Source: Dysidea avara
Taxonomy: Eukaryota; Porifera; Demospongiae; Dictyoceratida; Dysideidae
Reading direction: 5' to 3'
Assembly: GCF_963678975.1 (NCBI RefSeq)
Contig: NC_089273.1
Span: forward strand, 31,868,973 to 31,932,972
Length of the DNA: 64,000 nucleotides
Shown: piece after piece, positions 57,301 through 64,000 of the stretch
How positions within the stretch are numbered: the stretch's first letter is position 1
Layout of the letters: every line of letters begins with the position of its first letter
Made by a program: the position numbers and the translations under genes
Notes under the pieces: generated by a model
Told to the model about the DNA's origin: nothing
The model's input: the letters and a program-made list of their open reading frames with translations, nothing else
Database searches by the model: none

Positions 57301-58833
57301 TAGCATAGTTACGACATCCAGCATTGATGAAAAGGGGCAAGAAGTACCGATAGTATAAAAGCACTCTACTGCCATCACCCTCCTTTATTGCGTCGCTGAA
57401 CAGCATGCACATACAGCCTATGCTCATCAGGTAGTTTGTGGAATTGTGTACATAATCACCACTTGAAGATTGATGTATTTCTCCACAACACTTCTGCTCA
57501 ACTGCTCCAACAAACATTTCCGTTCATCATCAATTAGTGTCCATGTATTTTCTGGGCAAGGAAGGATGTCTTCAGATGGTTGACTATCTAGCGTTGTCAT
57601 TCCAAACGTGTCCTGTTATTGTGATGTCAAGAAAATCATTACAAGCATTAAAGCAATGTTTCGGTGATTTCCCAACATTCTGCTGGTTGATTAGATTTCG
57701 AATTTGGTAAAGAGTACAGTGCTCTCCAGCAGAATCGGTATCATAAAGGTATTTCCAAATAACCTGAAAAACAAAAAGTATATAAATAATTCTAGTTAAA
57801 CCCCACCACGAGCAGGATATCGCTGTTATCAACCATTCGAAGTCAAAGTGAAGCTGAGGTATTGATAACTGAGATATCCTACGAGTGTAGGTAGGGCTTC
57901 TATCCACACTTTGGAATTATAATTCAGAAGGCTCAGTCTCATATCAATATGTATTTTGGCAAGATTATGTCAGCCATTATTGTTATAACATGCCTTTTTG
58001 CTCACCTTAATGTGATGACAATAACAAGTTATGTATGGTTTCAGAGATGTTGTGCTGATAGTTTTAGATCATATTATGTCTTCATGTAGCTTTTAGTCTA
58101 GCTGCTGAATTATCACTACCTTTCCCGGGGTTTAACTACCATATACTCCTAGTATTTTACTTTGATGTATGGCTCCAGTGGGATAGAAAGTATATTATTC
58201 ACACAACCAATAACCTCAACCAGGACGACTTCCACGTGCCAGTCTTCAATTACTGGAACGAGTCCATCAAATCTCTTTGATGAGGATACAGAGTTGGACT
58301 TTGCCCCTTGGGCACCTCTCACACGAGCAGTTGTCAATTGGTCACCACCAAATAACAATGAGTGGAGCCTAGAGACTGATTGTGAAACGGTCCTTCCATT
58401 CCCAATATCTACTTCATGCCCATATTCCACCACCGGCACAAATTGGTGTACATTGGATAATATCTTGATCATCTCGTCCCCTTTATTTTCATTGTAAAGA
58501 AGTATACCTAATGGGGTCTACAACAAAAACCTTGTAACTTACTTTACAAACAAGTGAAAAATACATGCTTACCACCTCAGACTTTTCACTCATTTCTTTG
58601 TAGTTTGGATGGTCAATGTGCCAAGAAACAACATCAGAAAAGTTGAAATGGAAATAAGGCATGTGTGGCACTATAATGTGAGACACCATAATGTGAGACA
58701 CCAGAACAGCAAGATGATTAGTAAGCTGTTCATCAATTTCTTTAGTTGGGAAGAGAAACTTTGCCATATCATCTGCACTGTTCAAACAAGTGTCAGCCTT
58801 TTCACTAGATCACTCACTAAAGTCAATTCGGTC

Positions 58834-58852
58834 ACACACACACACACACATG
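58834..58852. repeat. CA microsatellite inside DUF6589 coding sequence
   Basis: The CA run reads on the minus strand as 'CVCVC' between 'HYFHYM' and 'DRIDFS'. Both flanks are conserved family sequence, so the microsatellite lies in the open frame. Confidence 0.75.
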
Positions 58853-60089
58853 TAATGAAAGTAGTGTACAGAGTGATCTTTTGAACTGTCACTCCGACTG
58901 TACCGAGCCTTAACTGAGAAGTCAATGTTATCTCCAACCAACTTGTATGTTGTAATAACAGGAGATTCTGCACTAACTGATGAAGTATTACTGGTAGGTG
59001 GTTGTTGATGCAGAACTACTAGTGATTCAGCTACAGGATGGGTGATTACAGTTCCCTCATCTTCAAGATTAGTTTGTCTTTTTAATGGTGTTAATGGAGA
59101 GAAACATGGAACAACAAGACTGGAAGATTCTGAGCATGACGAGCATTCAGTAGACCATTCAGAACTCTCTGAATCTGGGTATTCAGACTCTTCTTCACTT
59201 CCAGAATCAGTCAAGTCATCTTCTGATGTCAATGGCAAAACTGGTGGAGAGCTGAAGGATGGTTCTGGACAGGATGACAATTCATTGGTAATATCTGAGT
59301 CAGGATATTCCATCTCAGAAGATGGCACGTAGGATAATCCATCCTGTGGTTGATCATCAATCTATAATAAACTTCTAATACTACAACTCCTGCACCCACC
59401 ACCATTTATTACCTCATTTAACGTGTTAAGAAATAAGTTTCTCCACTAAATGTTATCAAACTTCAGTCCCACCTTCGAAATGATTGAATTTAAGGTTTGG
59501 TGGGAAATGCATACATTAATCATTTAAGCAAAAAAGGTTTACAATTAGGTAGCATCAGCAATTTGCTTACCTTAACTTCTGGTGACTGTCCTTCTTGCTG
59601 ATCTGACAATCTGGGTCTTTTGGGGGTGGATGGAGCATCACAGCGATGAGGAATGGTAGCAAGGGGTGCGTTATGTGGAACATAAGCATCTGCTGCTTTA
59701 ACAGTATCTATTTTAAGACCCTGCCACAACTTGGATGCCCTTTCGAACATGTTAAAGCAATGCCTGCACATTTTCCCTACATTTTCAACCAAAGACTGGG
59801 AAGTCACTGATGCTGAATGCATGTTGTAACTCTTCCTTCATTAGTAAACTCCATAGAGGTAAAACATGCTGTGATGATGACGTCTTTATCAGTCTGTTTC
59901 CTTTCTGATTCGTTATATTGCTTCCACATCCTAAACAGAATATCGTCAGAAGAGAAGCCATAATTACTACTTTATTGATAATGCGAAACACATAGAATAC
60001 GATACAAGATTTGACGTAATACCGTAAATCACTTGCACAAGTGCCCAATGCTAGGCAGACCAGACCTTTCATTTTTTTAAAAGGCCTGT

Positions 60090-60430
60090 GCTATGCCAGA
60101 CTAACTAAACCCAGCCTCACAACACCTTCATGGTTCCCTGATGGTATTGGTTAGGTACAACACTTCCAGTAGGCTTGCCACAATTTTTTCACTGTTGACT
60201 GACTGACTGATGCCTTCAGACAAGTGTAACTTGATAACGACTAAGGCTACGGGCTTGATTTTTGTTGCTGTTTGATATCGCTTCAGCTCGATAGGTGCCT
60301 TTTGACATACCGCAGTGCATACAATGCATGTGTCGTCAACTTGCCATTGTCCTCCTTTGTGTCCCATTTATCTTTGCTGACAGCACAAGGTGTCAATTCG
60401 TGTTAGCTGTTTCTAGTGATCAAACCCACC
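60090..60430. repeat. Dispersed repeat, third copy
   Basis: Matches 7430-7930 in order: 'ccagcctcacaacacctt', 'ggtattggttaggtacaa', 'gactgactgatgcc', 'cataccgcagtgcat', 'tgtcctcctttgtgtccca'. Open frames 60128-60367 and 60295-60486 are parts of it. Confidence 0.65.
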
Positions 60431-61276
60431 AATTGATTGTGATGAAATGCGAGCTTGGTAGTCACTCATTTTGGAGACAGTTATAATTATTTTGAAGTGG
60501 TATGACATCAGACATACCAAGTCTCACACATTGGGCGTGAGTCTCGCTCAACTGCATGCAATCTCACACTCACATGCATGGAACTGCTAATCTCACACAT
60601 TGCAGAGTGGCTATACTCTTCTTCAACATTTGCCATCAATTACAAGTTCCAAGTCTAACTACATGCGCTTATAACTGAATACAGTAATTATACTTATAGG
60701 TGCTTGCTTCTATTTTTAAACATTTAAGTTATAAATAGCACTAAAGTAGGCATTAGATCAAGTTTGGCGGGATTACAAGGATGGACTATGTGGCAGTACT
60801 ACCATTCATTGTGTGATGGGTTCAATCTAAAGCTGAGAGCTAGCCATGAAGTGACTGCAGCTGAATTTGAGGAAAAGTAGTTTAGCTATCCAACTGCACT
60901 AATATAATAGATGCATTAATTTGTATTATGGAAACTTCCAGCTATTATCCATTACACCATTACATCCTGTAAATGACAATTACTCTATTAACTTGTATGT
61001 TGCTTTGTGCATGGTAGCTAACTTGCTTCCTAAGATAACAATGGGGGCTCTGTTGCACATTAATTGTAAATCTACATCCCGTCAGGGAAATCTCACTCCG
61101 AACCTTGGCATCTCTGTGACATGTCAATCCTTACAAAAATGCACGCCTTTTCTAGTGGGGTTTGGGGGTATCCCCCCTTCTCCCCAGGAAGTCTTTGAAT
61201 AATGAGTACTGTGAGATTGATCTTTTTCAAATTTTTTAGACATATTATTGATAACAAGTCAGTCATTTCCATACAG
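60431..61276. other. Intergenic, no gene supported
   Basis: Near 60530-60620 the phrase 'tctcacacat' and variants recur. Near 61150-61195 'ggggtttgggggtatccccc' resembles a G-rich phrase at 40120-40140 ('gggtctgggggcatgccccc'), so a shared repeat fragment is likely. The 93-codon frame 60921-61202 has no domain. Confidence 0.4.
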
Positions 61277-61546
61277 TCATAGCTGGTGCATGCTCTCAAG
61301 TTCTATAATTGCAGGGCATTTGGTAAGTGAGATGGTTTCCTTAGCCATCATATAGCAAATTATCTGCCTAGTACCATCATCAAGATTCAAAAGGGACTGA
61401 CCAGTGGCTAAGCTTAACACTATAGCTGAGCCACTTTTTCTTGCGTGCTCATCCTTCAGTTTCGACATAGCAGCCTTGCTTGTCAACAGTAGCTCTTGAG
61501 AGTCTTTCACTTTCTGGCTTGAAATTCTGGATGATTCTGTTACAGA
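61277..61546 (-). CDS. Candidate terminal exon, unrecognised protein
   Basis: On the minus strand an acceptor-like 'ttctctgtaacag' precedes an open frame that reads 'ESSRISSQKVKDSQELLLTS', 'KLKDEHARKSGSAIVLSLAT', 'DDGTRQIICYMMAKET' and stops after 'ELESMHQL'. Composition is protein-like (charged, few rare residues), and the stop is 270 bp from the acceptor. I cannot name the family. It could be the last exon of a gene whose other exons lie in this strand further right, or chance. Confidence 0.3.
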   Translation of the reverse strand, partial: SVTESSRISSQKVKDSQELLLTSKAAMSKLKDEHARKSGSAIVLSLATGQSLLNLDDGTRQIICYMMAKETISLTKCPAIIELESMHQL

Positions 61547-62479
61547 GAAACTATGGTTCCTACTGTAAATCAGGAAAATATCGGTGTAGAAAATTTTGTC
61601 TTAAAATTTTGACGCAACATATTTTCGTCACTGGCATAATCAACAGAAAAAAATTGACAGAATAACTATACGTTATGCACAAATTATTCATATAGGTGAA
61701 AATAATTTGTCATTTTAATTTTCGTCAATTCAGCCAGCAACAAAAAAATTTTGACAACAAATTTTCCTGTACTTGTCATTTCAATATCATACAGTACGAT
61801 AGAACTGTATAGTAGGGGTTGGTAAGAGATCACATAGTTTCGTGGATTTTTCATACCTTAAAAAAACAGCAGTTGTGAGGAGGTGGTATATAAAAATGGA
61901 TTTAGTTCAGATAGTGTTGAATGAGAAACAAATGTATAATAATGACGGCATTTTTTGGAAGATCCTTGCACTATTGTTGAGGATCTGTCTATGTTTGTAA
62001 GTCATCAGTGTGTAGTTTAAGCTTTCTAATCCATGGTGTGTAGACTTATTGTTTTGTTTGTGGTTCTCTCAAATTATAGTTACCTCAAATAGAATGTCTG
62101 GCCGTCTATCATACAGTACAATAGTACTAGTACTGTACACCAGTGCCCAATTAACCAGTTAAGCATTAACTGGTTAATCATTAACTGATGTTGTCTAGGT
62201 CAGCCAATAACAGGTGAAGAAACCTTTAAACTGGTTATTGGTAAACCATAAATTACCCCTGCTGACAAGTGTTAACATCATAACATAACCTCAAAGAATG
62301 TGTAAATATGTGATTGTAATAACTGTTATTGCAAGACAGGATGTTGATGGTCACTTTGGTACCACCCTAAACCTTCCAGCAGGCTTGTTCAGTCCTAGTA
62401 TGCCTGCCAGTTATTACCAATTATTGGTGGCAATTAACCAGTGACAATAATTTTGTAGGTGTACAGTACTAAATAGTAC
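61547..62479. repeat. Intergenic with dispersed repeats
   Basis: 61870-62110 matches 54140-54480 ('ttgtgaggaggtggt', 'ttttttggaagatccttgca', 'cagtgtgtagttt', 'aatccatggtgt'). At 62155-62200 the phrase 'attaactggttaa' and its complement form a short inverted repeat. No gene supported. Confidence 0.5.
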
Positions 62480-62667
62480 TGTATATTATTAGGGATCATG
62501 AAGGTTTGGGCTTTTCTGCGCAAAAGTATCACCCTAAAACCATCCTCACAATACCTTTCGTTGCACCTTGGCAGTATTGGTTAGGTATAACCAAGCCTTC
62601 AGTACAACCTGAAATTCTTCCAATAGGTTAACGCAATTCAAAAATAATGACTTAACTGACTGATGCT
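62480..62667. repeat. Dispersed repeat, left-part copy
   Basis: Contains 'cctaaaaccatcctcacaat', 'caccttggcagtattgg' and 'ggtataaccaag', the left half of the repeat at 7430-7930. It stops abruptly near 62667, just before the putative retrotransposon. The right half appears at 63680-63790, suggesting the retroelement interrupted one copy. Confidence 0.6.
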
Positions 62668-62978
62668 GTCATGGAATGAGCTATATTTATATGTATTATT
62701 GTGTTACGTAATATTAATGTTGTATGTTATTAAGAATACTTTGTATAAATTGTGACAATTCATTATTATTGAGAGTCACCTAAACCATTAACAAATGGAA
62801 GAATAGTGAAGTAGAGCTGAGTCTAAGACAAAGGTGGCGCAGTTACAGTAGCAGGGTCCTAGAAAGGCTTGAAATTTTTGCAAGTTGCTTGGCCCTACCA
62901 GGGCTCGTATACCAGGATACATTAAGAACGCTAGGCTTATCTTCATGGCACCTATGATATGGACTTAAACAAAAAAAA
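62668..62978. other. Possible LTR and leader of the BEL/Pao relic
   Basis: A stretch beginning 'tgtcatggaatgagc' right where the dispersed repeat breaks, followed about 165 bp later by 'ggtggcgcagttacag', which could be a primer-binding site. No second LTR is visible, so this is inference from position only. Confidence 0.3.
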
Positions 62979-63539
62979 TGACCTCGTTCATCAAATGGAG
63001 ACTTATGTAGCCCTGTTAGAACGGTGCAATGACAGGTAGAAGGCACTACTAAAAGAGCTAAACGGTGAGTCAAAGTCGAAGGAAAAGAAAGAGTATTTTT
63101 GGGTAGCTGAAGGCCAAGTCCACCTGTTATTGGATTCGAAGGAGACTGTCGCTCGCCTGCACGCACGTTTAATTAAGATAGCAAGAAAAGCCAGAGAGAT
63201 GATCTCTGGTGGCTCCTGGGAAACCAGAACAACCACTGCAACCGAACCATAAAACTACCAAAACTGAATTTACCAACTTTTGGTGATAACCTCTTGTATT
63301 GGCAGGAGTTCTGGAATATTTTCGACTCATCTATTAATCAACCCAACATCTCTAATGTTTCTAAGTTCAGTTACTTGAAGAATTCTCTTCTAGGTGCTGC
63401 AGTATCGGCTGATATTGGGATATCAGTTACTAATGACAGCTATTTGACAGTGATACAATTCTTAAAAGAGAAGTTTGGAAATAGGCAAGCTATTATAGAA
63501 GTGTTATATTCTCAGTTACAACATTTCCGATTGCCATAA
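62979..63539 (+). pseudogene. BEL/Pao retrotransposon gag fragment (DUF1759-like)
   Basis: Frame 1 (about 62979-63245): 'LVHQMETYVALLERCNDR', a TAG, then 'ALLKELNGESKSKEKKEYFW' and a charged helical stretch. After a frameshift near 63245, frame 2 reads 'LPKLNLPTFGDNLLYWQEFW', 'VSKFSYLKNSLLGAAV' and 'YLTVIQFLKEKFGNRQAIIE', the hallmark of the DUF1759 gag-like domain of BEL/Pao LTR elements. It ends at 63537-63539. Only part of gag is present. Protease, reverse transcriptase and integrase are absent, so the copy is dead. Confidence 0.82.
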
Positions 63540-64000
63540 ATTGATTCATAGAAATAAGCATACCCATGAAGCTGAATTGAGAAGATATTGAGGTAGTTAA
63601 ATTCTCAGAAGGAGAGTATTACACATCAGAGAATTATAATTCAGCAGATCTTGTCAGAGTTTCCTATGCAAGCGTAACTCAAGTGTTCTAAGCCTACGGG
63701 CTTGATTTTTTAATGTTTGATTTTGTTTCATTCTGAGTCATGCCTTTTTATATACCGCAGTACATACAGTGCACACATCATTCACTACCTATAAATTATA
63801 TTTGCTATAGCTATAGTGGTGGTAAAACTACTGATAAGACCTCTGAAGGCACAGCCAAGCTGAAGTTATTGCCAAAAACCTACAGTATATTGATCTAAGT
63901 AGCTACACATGTACTTCATTAAGAATACCAGCTAAATACTACACAACAAAGGACCATATCGAGTGTAATAGTGTACTACGAGCAAGAATAGAGATACGAG
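63540..64000. repeat. Window edge; right-part copy of the dispersed repeat
   Basis: 63680-63790 carries 'aagcctacgggcttgattttt' and 'ataccgcagtacatacagtg', the right half of the 7430-7930 repeat. Nothing else is recognised up to the window end. Confidence 0.5.

Larger units (their letters stand above)
56405..59961 (-). pseudogene. DUF6589 family gene, multi-exon, interrupted
   Basis: DUF6589 proteins are numerous in sponges and cnidarians; their function is unknown. Pieces from N to C: 59961 (ATG) with 'MASLLTIFCLGCGSN' and a Cys pair; after a one-base shift near 59815, 'KMCRHCFNMFERA', ending in a good donor at 59570; exon 59361-58573 with a Ser/Glu-rich stretch, 'YKLVGDNIDFSVKARYS', 'HYFHYM' and a TGA near 58808-58810; exon 58517-58161 with 'TPLGILLYNENKGDEM', 'LLFGGDQLTTARVRG' and 'LVPVIEDWH'; exon 57763 to about 57305 with 'YLYDTDSAGEHCTLYQIRN', then two frameshifts around 'GMTTLDSQPSED' and 'FSDAIKEGDGSRVL'; last exon about 56833-56405 with 'RFINTAGVKGRNIPCDQHLN' and 'KALGVMNEIL'. 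The order and spacing fit the family. One stop plus three or more frameshifts argue for a pseudogene, or a low-quality assembly. Confidence 0.82.

Noticed and set aside
1..64000. tRNA, rRNA or other structured RNA genes
   Set aside because: I scanned for tRNA-like boxes and found none convincing. A tRNAscan or Infernal run would be decisive; absence here is not proof.

Overview
The window looks like nuclear DNA of a marine sponge, most likely a demosponge close to Amphimedon. This is inferred from AT-rich sequence, genes broken by short GT-AG introns, a NACHT-LRR (NLR) receptor of the kind expanded in sponges, secreted fibrinogen-like proteins, and dense non-autonomous DNA transposons. There are no bacterial features. 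The identification is inference; no database was searched.

Left third (1-24.7 kb). A large NLR innate-immune receptor gene (about 8173-15893, +) encodes a NACHT ATPase module followed by about 31 tandem 168-bp units, each coding for two 28-residue leucine-rich repeats. One extra A near 13056-13059 breaks the reading frame inside the array. The gene is flanked by two direct copies of a roughly 7-8 kb segment (959-8160 and 16906-24729). Each copy carries a decayed Mutator-like (MULE) transposase on the minus strand. Comparing the copies gives empty and filled sites for six insertions, so exact boundaries and target-site duplications can be read directly. One of them is a 1.9-kb hAT-type element whose arms are satellite-like arrays of a 51-bp unit. 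No N-terminal signalling domain of the NLR is visible: coding sequence starts within about 15 bases of the edge of the left duplicate.

Middle (24.7-43.4 kb). No intact gene is recognised. The region holds hAT-like and CACTG-ended miniature elements, a 2.1-kb satellite of about 30-bp monomers with a 153-bp higher-order period, two fold-back elements that were duplicated together with satellite sequence, a tandemly duplicated candidate exon (36.8-37.3 kb), a broken secreted fibrinogen-like gene (38.9-39.8 kb), a 28-G/21-C tract, and a retrotransposon 3' fragment.

Right part (43.4-64 kb). The recognisable housekeeping gene is DNA polymerase eta (POLH, +). Eight exons from 43474 to 52628 cover the catalytic palm, fingers and start of the thumb; the rest of the gene was not found. 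An intact secreted fibrinogen-like gene lies antisense inside POLH intron 4, and a fragment of the same family lies in intron 5. Downstream come a RecQ-like helicase pseudogene (54850-56012, +), a multi-exon DUF6589 gene with a stop and several frameshifts (56405-59961, -), dispersed repeats, and a BEL/Pao retrotransposon gag fragment (about 62979-63539, +).

Overall, one intact-looking DNA repair gene (partial), one immune receptor and one secreted protein gene sit in a repeat-rich landscape. The most notable feature is the NLR array: its units are almost identical except at residues predicted to lie on the ligand-facing side of the LRR solenoid.
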